DNA of 42,496 nt from Cyanobacterium sp. T60_A2020_053 (GCA_015272165.1 JACYMF010000066.1:1-42496); one strand, 5' to 3'. Counted from the stretch's first letter, positions 17,414 to 25,915 are shown. The notes: a model not told the origin generated them from the sequence alone. Program-made: numbers and translations.

Positions 17414-18106
17414 ATGAGCATTAACACCATAGAAAAATCAACTGTTGACCATGTCCCCATTATCTCCCAAATTTCCCCTTGGCTAAGTTCCATAGTATAT
17501 AATCTTGGTGCAAAATTAATATTACCTTTCTATTTCAAAAATATTATCATCACAGGACAGGAACATATACCGAGGTCAGGTGCTGTCATCGTAGCGCCCA
17601 CCCACCGCGCTCGTTGGGATGCCCTCATCGTGCCTTATGCGGTGGGTAGGTTAAGCAGTGGTAGGGATTTACATTTTATGGTCTCAGCCAACGAAATGAA
17701 GGGTTTACAGGGCTGGTATATTCGCAAAATGGGGGGGTTTCCCGTGAATACCGAGCGCCCTCAGCCCCATACCTTAAACCATAGTTTTGAATTATTGAGT
17801 AACGGGGAAATGGTGGTAATTTTCCCAGAAGGTGGCATATTTCGAGGGGCGCCGGTGCAACCACTCAAGCGTGGAGTGGCAAAAATCGCCCTTGATGTGG
17901 CACAAGCTAAAGCTGATTTGCCCATCACCATTTTACCTGTGAGCGTCAAATATAGTGAGGATTTTCCTCGCCGTGGTTGTAGCGTGACGGTAACCATTGG
18001 ACAAGGGTTAAATGTTGCCAATTATCGTGATGATTCCCCCCGTAAAAGTAGTTTTAAATTGACTGAAGATTTAGAAAATGCCCTCAAAAATATTCATGAA
18101 ATTTAA
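17414..18106 (+). CDS. 1-acyl-sn-glycerol-3-phosphate acyltransferase family (PlsC-like)
   Basis: This membrane-bound acyltransferase family adds the second fatty acid to lysophosphatidate during membrane lipid synthesis. The catalytic HX4D motif is THRARWDAL (H64, D69), and the substrate-binding motif is FPEGGIFRG (137-145). A basic KMGGFPVNTERP block lies between them. The 230-residue length is normal. Cyanobacteria carry several paralogues with different specificity, so plsC itself is not assured. The next gene is separate. Confidence 0.88.
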   Translation: MSINTIEKSTVDHVPIISQISPWLSSIVYNLGAKLILPFYFKNIIITGQEHIPRSGAVIVAPTHRARWDALIVPYAVGRLSSGRDLHFMVSANEMKGLQGWYIRKMGGFPVNTERPQPHTLNHSFELLSNGEMVVIFPEGGIFRGAPVQPLKRGVAKIALDVAQAKADLPITILPVSVKYSEDFPRRGCSVTVTIGQGLNVANYRDDSPRKSSFKLTEDLENALKNIHEI

Positions 18107-18143
18107 CCATATTTAAGTATATAAAAGTTTAAGATAAAATCTA

Positions 18144-18172
18144 TTGACAAATTTCTGACACTCAGTTAGGAT
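18144..18172 (+). promoter_or_regulatory. Promoter of the PEP-CTERM gene
   Basis: TTGACA at 18144-18149, a 17-bp spacer and TAGGAT at 18167-18172. The gene start at 18213 is about 33 bp after the predicted transcription start. Confidence 0.6.
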
Positions 18173-18212
18173 TAGTGGATAAATAATGGAATTTATAATT
18201 CTAAGGAATATT

Positions 18213-18902
18213 ATGAAAAAATCTACTCTTTCTACCCTTCTGGTAAGTGGCTTAATTGCCCCTACTGCCATGATAGGGTTAACGGCGACGGGCGCTGGGG
18301 CAGCTGCTCTAATCACGATTGATAACTTTACAAATCCAACTGCTCCTTCTCCATTAACTTCTAATGGTTCTCTTGTAACCTCTCCTCAAACTGGATTAAG
18401 TGGTGTTTTTGGTGGGGATAGAACTTCTGGTGTTGATAAGGGAACTGGTGGTCTTGCAGACGCAACCTTACAGATTTTCTCAGGAGGTGGACTTGCTTTT
18501 ACTCAATCACCTACGACTGCAGGGTCTGTTTTTGGTCTAAATTATACGAATACTACTGGACTCAATCTTGATGGATTCGACTCTGTGGAATTTAACATTA
18601 CCGATCTTACCCCTAATGTCGATTTTGGTTTAAACATCAACGGTGTAACTCAAACTCAAACCGCAACTGCTACTGGTTTATTCAGTTTTGATTTGACATC
18701 TTTCTCTAACTATAGCTCATTTTCTAACATTACTCAGTTAGTTCTCGGTGCTACTGGTAGTCCGGGATTCAGAGTAGAAATTACTGGAGCATTAGCAGCG
18801 GTTGACGTACCTGAACCCAGCGCCCTCGGCGGTTTATTAGTATTTGGTTTATTGGGCTTTGCCACTGCCAAAAAGAGAAGCAATAAAAGCGAAGAAAACT
18901 AG
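18213..18902 (+). CDS. PEP-CTERM sorting domain protein, secreted
   Basis: The protein has an N-terminal signal peptide (MKKSTLSTLLVSGLIAPTAM and so on, cleaved near AGAAA) and a C-terminal sorting tag: VPEPSALGGLLVFGLLGF followed by basic ATAKKRSNK. Such proteins are handled by an exosortase and placed on or outside the outer membrane. The middle (about 170 aa) is rich in Gly, Thr, Ser, Asn and Phe and is likely a beta-sandwich. I do not recognise its family. ATG 18213 is preferred because AAGGA lies 8 bp upstream. An ATG at 18186 would add nine residues before the signal peptide. No exosortase gene is in the window. Confidence 0.85.
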   Translation: MKKSTLSTLLVSGLIAPTAMIGLTATGAGAAALITIDNFTNPTAPSPLTSNGSLVTSPQTGLSGVFGGDRTSGVDKGTGGLADATLQIFSGGGLAFTQSPTTAGSVFGLNYTNTTGLNLDGFDSVEFNITDLTPNVDFGLNINGVTQTQTATATGLFSFDLTSFSNYSSFSNITQLVLGATGSPGFRVEITGALAAVDVPEPSALGGLLVFGLLGFATAKKRSNKSEEN

Positions 18903-18940
18903 AACAAATCAACTATCATCTTGTGGATATAAAATTTGGA

Positions 18941-18979
18941 AACGTTATCTGATTTCTTATCGGATAGCGTTTTTATTTT
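18941..18979 (+). terminator. Terminator after the PEP-CTERM gene
   Basis: AACGTTATCTGAT pairs with ATCGGATAGCGTT, with two G-T type wobble positions and a 5-nt loop, and runs into TTTTTATTTTTT. It begins 39 bp after the stop. Confidence 0.85.
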
Positions 18980-19006
18980 TTAAAGAATAATAGAACTTTC
19001 GTATTT

Positions 19007-19112
19007 AAGTCCCCCTTTTTAAGGGGGATTTAGGGGGATCATCTTGTATTTCATGGTCACAATAACTGCTATAGTCTAAAATTCAGAGGTTTTTAACCAT
19101 TAATCAATTATT
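19007..19112. repeat. Divergent relative of the 213-bp element
   Basis: CCCCCTTTTTAAGGGGG, then a GGGGGATCATCTTGTA stretch and AATTCAGAGGTTTTTAAC resemble parts of the 213-bp repeat in rearranged order. It is not a full copy. Confidence 0.45.
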
Positions 19113-19116
19113 ATCA

Positions 19117-19160
19117 AATATTACTCCCTTCTCCTGCGGGAGAGGGGTTGGGGTGAGGGC
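19117..19160. repeat. CTCCTGCGGGAG hairpin repeat, copy 2
   Basis: AAATATTACTCCC is followed by TTCTCCTGCGGGAGAGGGG and TTGGGGTGAGGGC. It matches 1897-1942 almost fully and lies 37 bp past the 3' end of the minus-strand lptF/G gene. Confidence 0.65.
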
Positions 19161-19196
19161 AGAGGATTATAATGAAGATAGAATCTTCAATGCCAA

Positions 19197-20324
19197 TTAA
19201 TTATATTTCAAAAAATAAACACCAATTAAAAGAAAAATAAAATTAGGAATCCATGCCGACATAGTAGGAGTTAACATCCCCACTAAACCAAAACCACCCA
19301 CAATAAAACTGATCAAATAATAACCAAAAACAAGAATAACAGTAATGCCAAAACTTGTCCCTTTATTATTAGTAAAACCAGCGCCCATCACCGCCCCAGT
19401 AAAACCAAAAATAAGACAAACAAAAGGAAAAGAAACCTTTTGGGCAGTGCGCACCTCAAACATTAATAAATCCTTCTCATTACCCAGCGCCCGTAACAAC
19501 TCGATATATTGTAGAGACTGCTTAATATTCATCTCAAAAGGGTCTCGACTTTGAGAGGCTAAATCTAAAGGAGTTTTTGGTAAATTAATCTTTTTAGTAT
19601 TAAAAAAATTACTGGTGATTTGGGCAATATTACTTTTAATTTGATAAATTGCTCCATTAGAAAAATGCCATTTCTCCACTTGACTATCCCATGCCCCAAC
19701 CTCTGATACTGTAATAGTTTCTAATTGATGATTCTCTGTTTCAATGACCGTAATATTTTGCATTTCTCGCCCATTGAATTGTTGTGCATAAAAAATACTT
19801 TTTAACTCTCTTTTAATCTCGCCATTTTCTTGCTTAACCTCTTCATATTGAGGATAAAAAATATCTTGCTTTAACATAAAATTTCTAGTTTCATTCAACT
19901 TCTCAACCAAAATACTCGTAGCGCGAAAATTAGCTTGAGGCACAATTAATTCGTTAAAACCAAAAGTAATCAAAGTAATAACTAAACTAAAAGCAATAGC
20001 AGGAGAAATGAGACGAAATAAACCAACGCCACAACTTTGTAAAGCAATTAATTCACTATCTTTACTGAGACGACTATAACTAATTAAAGCAGTTAATAAC
20101 ACCGAAAAAGGCAAAGCATAAGCCATATATTCAGGAATTTTTAGTAAAAAAATTTCCACCGCCGACATTAACGGTAAATTTGATTGAGTAACTTTATTCC
20201 CTAAGTCAGAAATCGTCCCAATGGCTACCCCTAAAGCAGAAAACATCGCCACACTAAATAAAAAAGGAGTGACTAACTCCCTGATAATGTAACGATCCAT
20301 GATTGATAATTTAAAGGGACTCAT
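19197..20324 (-). CDS. LptF/LptG family permease (YjgP/YjgQ)
   Basis: This family forms the inner-membrane part of the LptB2FG machine that extracts lipopolysaccharide from the inner membrane. The N-terminal MDRYIIRELVTPFLFSVAMF is a family signature. Membrane segments lie near 20-40, 60-85 and 105-130 and in three more helices at the C-terminus. A periplasmic beta-jellyroll domain (about 150-270) lies between. The length is 375 aa. Start M9 (MDRYII) is the usual family start, and M1 adds eight residues. The partner and LptB are not in the window. Cyanobacteria often have a single LptF/G-type gene. Confidence 0.88.
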   Translation of the reverse strand: MSPFKLSIMDRYIIRELVTPFLFSVAMFSALGVAIGTISDLGNKVTQSNLPLMSAVEIFLLKIPEYMAYALPFSVLLTALISYSRLSKDSELIALQSCGVGLFRLISPAIAFSLVITLITFGFNELIVPQANFRATSILVEKLNETRNFMLKQDIFYPQYEEVKQENGEIKRELKSIFYAQQFNGREMQNITVIETENHQLETITVSEVGAWDSQVEKWHFSNGAIYQIKSNIAQITSNFFNTKKINLPKTPLDLASQSRDPFEMNIKQSLQYIELLRALGNEKDLLMFEVRTAQKVSFPFVCLIFGFTGAVMGAGFTNNKGTSFGITVILVFGYYLISFIVGGFGLVGMLTPTMSAWIPNFIFLLIGVYFLKYN

Positions 20325-20422
20325 TGACGATAAAGTTATGGAAAATTAGGTAATCAGTTGATCTTAACACTATCTGATTTAACCTACAATTAAGTGTGTT
20401 AAATGAACTTTGTTATTGAACT

Positions 20423-21064
20423 ATGCCAAAACTTATTTTATTAGATGCGGTAGGAACTATTTTTGGAATCAAAAATAATGTCGGTTTTGCTTATGCCGAA
20501 ATTGCCCAAAAATACGGAGTTAACGGTGATGCAGACATCCTCAACACTGCTTTTTACGATAGTTTTAAAAGCGCCCCTCCCCTTGCCTTTAGTCCACAGG
20601 AAAACCCATCCATACTACAGCAATTAGAATATGATTGGTGGCAAAATATTGCCTATGAAACCTTTGAGCAGGTTAATTTAATTAGTGAATTTAACAACTT
20701 TGAAGAATTTTTTAAAGAACTTTACGATTATTTTAGCACCGCAGAACCTTGGTTTATTTATGATGATGTCATCCCCGCTTTAAATTATTGGCGAGATAAT
20801 AACATTGACTTAGGCATTGTTTCTAACTTTGACAGTCGCATTTATCAAGTATTGGATAATTTACAATTAAGTCAATATTTTTCAACTGTCACCATCTCAT
20901 CACAAACAGGAGTAGCAAAACCAGAAGCACAAATTTTTTTAACAGCTTTAAAACAAAATAACTGTAGTCCTGATGAGGTTTGGTATATAGGGGATAGTGC
21001 CAAAGAAGATTATTGGGGCGCTAGAAATGTTGGCATCAAATCTTTTTGGTTGAAGCGCCATTAA
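20423..21064 (+). CDS. HAD-IA family hydrolase
   Basis: This haloacid-dehalogenase-like phosphatase has 213 residues. The nucleophile D8 lies in LLDAVGTIFG. Motif II is SNFDSR, the motif III lysine lies in GVAKPEAQIF, and motif IV is IGDSAKEDYWGARNVG. Motif I reads DAVGT, where most HAD phosphatases have DxDGT, so the general acid at D+2 is Val. As I recall, cyanobacterial relatives share this DAVGT form. The substrate is unknown. It is divergent from lptF/G. rnpB starts 34 bp after its stop, so the rnpB promoter probably overlaps its 3' end. Confidence 0.85.
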   Translation: MPKLILLDAVGTIFGIKNNVGFAYAEIAQKYGVNGDADILNTAFYDSFKSAPPLAFSPQENPSILQQLEYDWWQNIAYETFEQVNLISEFNNFEEFFKELYDYFSTAEPWFIYDDVIPALNYWRDNNIDLGIVSNFDSRIYQVLDNLQLSQYFSTVTISSQTGVAKPEAQIFLTALKQNNCSPDEVWYIGDSAKEDYWGARNVGIKSFWLKRH

Positions 21065-21098
21065 TCTAAATTCTCAGTTACAATGATGATTATGAAAA

Positions 21099-21468
21099 AG
21101 AGTTGGTGAGGTAGTTGCAAGTTAAGATTTTCCTGTGACCTTAACTTGAGGAAAGTCCGGGCTTCCAAAAGATCAAACTTGCTGGGTAACCCCCAGTGCG
21201 CGTGAGCGTGAGGATAGTGCCACAGAAAAATACCGCCTAATCTTTGGTTAGGTAAGGGTGCAAAGGTGCGGTAAGGGCGCACCAGCAGTGTCGAGAGGCG
21301 CTGGCTCGGTAAACCCCGGTGGGAAGCAAGGTCGAAGGAATGACGGTTGATCTTTTACCGATTCCGCTTCTGGTGTACCGCTTGAGGTGTTTGGTAACAA
21401 ACATCCTAGATAGATAACTGCCCCTTGATTTTATCAAGGAACAGAACCCGGCTTACGTCCAACTCTTT
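21099..21468 (+). ncRNA. rnpB: RNase P RNA
   Basis: The catalytic RNA for tRNA 5' processing is clear. The P1 helix pairs AGAGTTGG (21099) with CCAACTCT (21459-21466). Universal segments are present: GAGGAAAGTCCGGGC (P4 side), AGGGTGCAAAGGTGCGGTAA, CACCAGCA, and the 3' ACAGAACCCGGCTTACGTCC. A TACAAT -10-like box is at 21079-21084, with no good -35. The P1 strand followed by a T-run ends the transcript. Confidence 0.95.
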
Positions 21469-21489
21469 TTTTATGTCTTTTTGGTAGAT

Positions 21490-21578
21490 TTAACTATTTG
21501 GCTAAAGTCTTTAATTCATAAGCATTTCACCGGAAACCTGACACCTCCCCTCACCACAATACTTTTTCAGCAACCCCT
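21490..21578. repeat. One-ended copy of the 259-bp element, reverse orientation
   Basis: Read on the minus strand it starts AGGGGTTGCTGAAAAAGT at 21578 and matches the left about 90 bp of the element (GGTGAGGGGAGGTGTCAGG, then ACTTTAGCCAAATAGTT). The other end is missing. Its first two bases complete the rnhA stop codon TAG. Confidence 0.75.
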
Positions 21579-22053
21579 AATTAGTAAAATTAACGTCAGG
21601 AGGTAAATTTATCCCTTGTGCTGCTTGAAAAGCAAGACGATCACATCTTTCGTTTTCCACATTTCCCGCATGACCTTTCACCCAAATAAAGTTTACTTGG
21701 TGAAGTTCACATAATGCTAGTAAATCTGCCCAAAGATCGGGATTTTTGGCTTTTTCCTTTTTATTGCGTTGCCAATTATTTTGTCGCCAGGCGCGCGCCC
21801 ATCCCTTGGTTATAGCGTTAACTACATATTGAGAATCAGTATAAACATTAGCCTGACAAGGTTTTTTGAGCGCCCTCAACCCTTCAATTACTGCATAAAT
21901 TTCCATACGATTATTGGTAGTTCGACTAAATCCTCCTGATAACTCTTTGCGGTGATTACCATGAAGTAATACCACACCATAACCCCCCGGACCGGGGTTA
22001 TTTAAACAAGAGCCATCAGTATAAATTTCTACGAGGTTTGATTCTTTAGTCAT
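21577..22053 (-). CDS. rnhA: Ribonuclease HI
   Basis: RNase HI cuts RNA in RNA-DNA hybrids, such as primers and R-loops. The four catalytic acids are present: D13 ([16 protein letters not shown]), E51 (NNRMEIYA), D73 (YTDSQYV) and D138 (ERCDRLA), with H128 in VKGHAGN. It has 158 aa, normal length. It lies after lexA and a small membrane protein on the same strand, and its ATG overlaps the preceding frame by 8 bp. The stop TAG is partly made by a repeat element. Confidence 0.96.
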   Translation of the reverse strand: MTKESNLVEIYTDGSCLNNPGPGGYGVVLLHGNHRKELSGGFSRTTNNRMEIYAVIEGLRALKKPCQANVYTDSQYVVNAITKGWARAWRQNNWQRNKKEKAKNPDLWADLLALCELHQVNFIWVKGHAGNVENERCDRLAFQAAQGINLPPDVNFTN

Positions 22054-22237
22054 GGGGAAATAATTTTTGGATTTGGGTATTGCAAAAGGTCGTAATATTT
22101 TTCTCGTAATTAGAGGCTATGGCTAAACATATCCCCCCAAAAATATAACCGGGTATGGGGATAATAAAATTTTTTAGCCACAGAAAAAATTGAGCCACCG
22201 CAAACAGAAGGAAAAATAAGGTTAGCCAAACTTTCAT
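22046..22237 (-). CDS. Small membrane protein between lexA and rnhA
   Basis: This 63-residue frame starts [20 protein letters not shown] and has two hydrophobic helices (about 3-19 and 26-42), followed by a short polar tail. It fills the gap between lexA and rnhA, starts 33 bp after the lexA stop and overlaps rnhA by 8 bp. This gap-filling position and the membrane pattern support a real gene. No family is recognised and the function is unknown. Confidence 0.6.
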   Translation of the reverse strand: MKVWLTLFFLLFAVAQFFLWLKNFIIPIPGYIFGGICLAIASNYEKNITTFCNTQIQKLFPHD

Positions 22238-22270
22238 TATATTAAACAGTTTTTAAAGGTCTGCTCAATT

Positions 22271-22867
22271 TTAGCGGATACCGAGACGATATACTGCAAA
22301 TAAAGTACCTTGAATTTCCACCGCGCTGAGGGGAACTTTAATGGGCTCATAATTGGAATTAGAAGCCTTTAAGGTTACTTCTTCTCCATTAAAATAAATT
22401 CTTTTTAAAGTTGTACCATGACCTTCTACTCGGGCTGCTACAATTTGCCCTTCATTTGCCACTGCCGTGGATTTCATAATCACATAATCCCCTTCCGTGA
22501 TTAAGTCTTCAATCATACTATCTCCTACTACCTTGAGAGCAAAACAATTGGGTTGCATGAGGGTGGCGGAAATATCTAATTTTTCTGTTTCATCGGTAAA
22601 AGGTTCAACTAATCCTCCGGCGGTAATCGTGCCGAAAATAGGTAAACCTTTTTGCTTTCTTAATACTTGTATTGTTCTTGCTTGTCCTTCGAGCCAGTCG
22701 ATGTAGCCTTTTGTTTTTATCCTTTCTAGGCGACTTTGGATGGGCGCTGGAGAACGTAAATTCATAGCGATCATCATTTCTCTAATGGAAGGAGAGTATT
22801 TATTGATATTGATATATTCTACAATCCAATCGTATAATTCTTGTTGTGCAGGGGTTAAACGTTCCAT
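22271..22867 (-). CDS. lexA: LexA repressor
   Basis: LexA represses SOS genes until RecA filaments trigger self-cleavage. From the start used here (MERLTPAQQELYDW, 198 aa), the winged helix covers about 1-65 and the S24 peptidase part about 75-198. The cleavage bond A83-G84 (TITAGGLVEP), nucleophile S117 (VGDSMIED) and K155 (GTTLKRIY) are all present, so this LexA should be cleavable. Some cyanobacterial LexA proteins have lost these residues. An upstream ATG at 22894 would place the start at the very 5' end of the transcript, so ATG 22867, which also matches the family start, is preferred. A LexA box lies upstream. Confidence 0.93.
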   Translation of the reverse strand: MERLTPAQQELYDWIVEYININKYSPSIREMMIAMNLRSPAPIQSRLERIKTKGYIDWLEGQARTIQVLRKQKGLPIFGTITAGGLVEPFTDETEKLDISATLMQPNCFALKVVGDSMIEDLITEGDYVIMKSTAVANEGQIVAARVEGHGTTLKRIYFNGEEVTLKASNSNYEPIKVPLSAVEIQGTLFAVYRLGIR

Positions 22868-22901
22868 TTTTCTTTGATTACTACTTTTTTCCATAGACTT
22901 T

Positions 22902-22917
22902 ATTTTAGTCTATTTTC
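22902..22917 (-). promoter_or_regulatory. Candidate lexA -10 region and TAGACT palindrome
   Basis: On the minus strand TAGACTAAAATAAAGTCTA (22894-22912) is an inverted repeat containing TAGACT and TAAAAT, either of which could be the -10 box. The LexA box lies directly upstream. Confidence 0.4.
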
Positions 22918-22931
22918 AGAACAGCAGTACT
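22918..22931 (-). promoter_or_regulatory. LexA box (SOS operator) of lexA
   Basis: Minus strand AGTACTGCTGTTCT fits the published cyanobacterial LexA box RGTACNNNDGTWCB at every fixed position. It ends 24 bp before ATG 22894 and just upstream of a possible -10 box, as expected for autoregulation. Confidence 0.8.
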
Positions 22932-23116
22932 AAAATAAATTGATAATTGATAATGGAAGGAATGTAGAATGCAGAATGCAGAAGGAATTATTTTCTAAAT
23001 TCTAAATTCTAAATTTTATCTTCCCTTTCTCCCTTTCCACTGGCAATATTGGCAATTTTAAAAATCATCTGTTACTATTAAGATTCGTTAATTTAAGCAG
23101 AATGAGGTGAAAGCCA

Positions 23117-24205
23117 ATGAAGCAAAAAACAGCAACTCAACTAATTATCTCCTTGCTGGTGGGCGCTATAGGAGTCATTACTTGGGATACTGGGGTGTTG
23201 GCACAACAAAAGATAGCCAAGCTCAATTTTCAGCAAAAACAAGAATTATATAACCTTATCACTCAGGGCAGAAAATATTTAGAGCAAGGGGATTTAACCA
23301 GCGCCCTTCGCCTTTACCAAAAAGCGTCACAAATTGATCAAGACAATGCTCGTATCTTTTCAGGAATCGGCTATGTCTATGCTAGTAATGGGGATTATAC
23401 GGCATCTGCCGAAGCCTATCAAAAAGCCATTCAACTTGACCCTCAAAACCCTATTTTTTATGGGGCATTGGGCTATAGTTTAGCCCAAGCAGGGCAAGAT
23501 GATCGTGCTATTGATGCCTACATTCAAGCTGTTACCCTACAGCCCAAAAGTGCTGAATATCACCTCGCTTTGGGAGTGCTGTTATTGAGAAATGGCTACT
23601 ATGAACAAGTACAACAACAGTACAATAAAGTAGTTGAAATAACTGGCAGTAATATTGTTGCTTACGATATGATGGCAACCGCCCTTTATCAACAGGGTGA
23701 TGTGGAGGGCGCTATTAAAATTATGCAAGAAGCCACAGAAAAATTTCCCGATAATACCGACTTGAGAGTCAAATTAGCTACCGCTTATTTTCAACAAGGT
23801 AACGCTACCGAAGGGTTAAAAAACCTTGAAAGTTTACCCCCTACCATATTAAGTGATGTTAATGTGGTCTTAAAAATGGGGATGCTTTATGAACAAAATG
23901 AAGATTGGGATTTAGCCTTAAAAGCCTACCAAAGGGCATCAGCCTTAGATTCAGAGTCGGTTATCGCTCAAGGCAGTATCGCCCGTATCCTAGAGGCTAC
24001 AGATAATGAGATGATGGCCATTGTTGCTTATCGTCGCTTTGTGGAATTAGCACCCCAAAACCCTTATGGTTATCACCGTTTAGGGCTTTTACTGAAAGAG
24101 CGAGGGCGCTTGGCAGAAGGCAACGAAATGTTAACTAAGGCTTTGAATCTTTATGAAGCTAGAGGCAATTCTCAAGCCATCAGGGAAATTAAACCTTTAC
24201 TGTGA
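23117..24205 (+). CDS. Exported TPR-repeat protein
   Basis: The protein (362 aa) has a signal peptide (QLIISLLVGAIGVITWDTGV, cleaved near VLAQQ) and then about eight tetratricopeptide repeats from residue 45 to the end. Examples are AYQKAIQLDPQNPIFYGALG and AYRRFVELAPQNPYGYHRLG. TPR proteins act as scaffolds for protein complexes, and export suggests a periplasmic, thylakoid-lumen or outer-envelope role. The partner is not indicated. GAGGTGAAAG provides a ribosome-binding site before the ATG. Confidence 0.85.
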   Translation: MKQKTATQLIISLLVGAIGVITWDTGVLAQQKIAKLNFQQKQELYNLITQGRKYLEQGDLTSALRLYQKASQIDQDNARIFSGIGYVYASNGDYTASAEAYQKAIQLDPQNPIFYGALGYSLAQAGQDDRAIDAYIQAVTLQPKSAEYHLALGVLLLRNGYYEQVQQQYNKVVEITGSNIVAYDMMATALYQQGDVEGAIKIMQEATEKFPDNTDLRVKLATAYFQQGNATEGLKNLESLPPTILSDVNVVLKMGMLYEQNEDWDLALKAYQRASALDSESVIAQGSIARILEATDNEMMAIVAYRRFVELAPQNPYGYHRLGLLLKERGRLAEGNEMLTKALNLYEARGNSQAIREIKPLL

Positions 24206-24208
24206 AAT

Positions 24209-24318
24209 TCTCCAATGTCTAGTTATGCTAAAGTCTTTGACTTATGAGCATTTCACCTGATACCTGACACCCGAAACCTGACACCTCTCCTCACCAAAAT
24301 ACTTTTTCAGCAACCCCT
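24209..24318. repeat. One-ended copy of the 259-bp element, reverse orientation
   Basis: On the minus strand it begins AGGGGTTGCTGAAAAAGT at 24318 and continues ATTTTGGTGAGGAGAGGTGT to a TCAGG-rich part and GACTTTAGCATAA. It starts inside the panC/cmk reading frame and supplies its last codons and TGA stop. Confidence 0.75.
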
Positions 24319-25827
24319 AATTAATTGAGCGATTTTTTCAGTTACTTCCGCAATACTCAAATCATCTGTGTTGATCGGGATAGCATCTGAGGCTTGTTGG
24401 AGGGGCGCCCTTTCACGGGTACTATCTAAAAAATCCCTGTGGGCGATGTCTTTTTCTAATTGTGCTAAATCAATATTAGTTTGCCCTTGATTTTCTAAAT
24501 CCAGCGCCCTCCGCCGCGCCCTAGCATGAACAGAAGCAGTTAAAAATACCTTTAAATCAGCTTCAGGAAATACATTTGTACCTATGTCACGACCTTCGGC
24601 GATGATACCTCCTTCATTACCGTAGTTTTTTTGTAACTTAACCAATTTTTCTCGTACAGCTTTTTGCGAAGCAACATGAGAAACTTGGGCGGTGACTACC
24701 GGAGTGCGAATAGCGGTAGTCACATTTTTTCCATTGACTTTTACGGTGACAGGTTGTGTTAAGTCATCATTGGGCAATAATTCAATGTTAGCCTCAGCAA
24801 TTAAATCCTTGATGCTATTTTCATCATCCACAGGGATGTTATTAGCCATCACCAGCCAAGTAATGGCGCGATACATCGCCCCCGTATCGAGGTATAATAA
24901 GTCCAGTTGTTGGGCAAGTCGTCGGCTAATGGTGGACTTTCCAGCGCCCGCAGGGCCATCAATGGCAATAGTTGGTTTTTTCACAGTTAAAATAAGATTA
25001 TCAATTAGACGGGTTGTACCACAATAAACCGCTATAGCTATTAAACCTGAGTCGATAATTTTCGTCAATGGTTGTAACGTTTTTTCATCAACTAAACTGA
25101 GATACTGTAATTGTAAGAAGGGCGCTTTATCTAATTCCTGACGGATAAGATTGAGGAGGAGGGCGCTGTTTCTTTCTCCTTGTAAAAAACTTTCTTTTAC
25201 CTTAATTAAACTACTATAAATTTGTGTAGAAATTTGTTTTTCTTGGGGTGATAAATATTGATTACGAGAGCTTAATGCTAATCCTGATTTTTCCCTGATA
25301 ATAGGACAACTAATAATTTTTACAGGGATAAATAAATCCTCAACTATACGGCGAATAATTGCCACTTGTTGGGCATCTTTTTGACCAAAAAAAGCGAATT
25401 GAGGTTGAATTAAATTAAATAACTTAACTATAATAGTTGCTACTCCTTGAAAATGATTGGGGCGATATTTACCACACATTACCGACATCATTTCTTGGGG
25501 TGGCACTACAAAAGTAGGGTCTTTTTTCAAAGTATCCATTTCTATTTCTGAAGGAATAAATAATAAATTAACTCCTAAATTTTGACAAATTATTTGATCC
25601 TTTTCTAAAGTGCGTGGATATTGCTCTAAATCTTCATTTCTGCCAAATTGTAAAGGATTAACAAAAATACTTACTACCACAAAATCAGTTGATAATTTCG
25701 CTCTTTTGATTAAACTTTCATGCCCTAAATGTAAAGCGCCCATCGTCGGCACAAAACCAATTTTGTTTTGATTAGATACTTTTGTTAATGCTGATTTTAA
25801 TTCTTTAATAGTTTTAATAATTAACAT
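24307..25827 (-). CDS. panC/cmk: Bifunctional pantoate-beta-alanine ligase/cytidylate kinase
   Basis: This is the cyanobacterial fusion of PanC (pantothenate, hence coenzyme A, synthesis) and Cmk (CMP/dCMP phosphorylation). PanC covers about 1-280, with PTMGALHLGHESLI (HLGH 33-36), FGQKDAQQ and SSRNQYLS (186-193). Cmk follows, with the P-loop GPAGAGKST (291-299), LDTGAMYRA and GRDIGTNVFP. The length, 506 aa, is normal. The last codons AGG-GGT-TGC-TGA (Arg-Gly-Cys-stop) are the end of a repeat element, so the natural C-terminus has been replaced by repeat-encoded residues. This should not touch catalysis. Confidence 0.95.
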   Translation of the reverse strand: MLIIKTIKELKSALTKVSNQNKIGFVPTMGALHLGHESLIKRAKLSTDFVVVSIFVNPLQFGRNEDLEQYPRTLEKDQIICQNLGVNLLFIPSEIEMDTLKKDPTFVVPPQEMMSVMCGKYRPNHFQGVATIIVKLFNLIQPQFAFFGQKDAQQVAIIRRIVEDLFIPVKIISCPIIREKSGLALSSRNQYLSPQEKQISTQIYSSLIKVKESFLQGERNSALLLNLIRQELDKAPFLQLQYLSLVDEKTLQPLTKIIDSGLIAIAVYCGTTRLIDNLILTVKKPTIAIDGPAGAGKSTISRRLAQQLDLLYLDTGAMYRAITWLVMANNIPVDDENSIKDLIAEANIELLPNDDLTQPVTVKVNGKNVTTAIRTPVVTAQVSHVASQKAVREKLVKLQKNYGNEGGIIAEGRDIGTNVFPEADLKVFLTASVHARARRRALDLENQGQTNIDLAQLEKDIAHRDFLDSTRERAPLQQASDAIPINTDDLSIAEVTEKIAQLIRGC

Positions 25828-25915
25828 AATTATATTGGCTATTTTGCTTTGAGTGTAATAAATTATATTAGGTTCGGATAATTAGTTACAAATAGATTAT
25901 ATCTTCGCAATTTAC

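Noticed and set aside
17676-18021. Minus-strand frames inside plsC
   Set aside because: They are shadows of the acyltransferase gene, without start signals or motifs.
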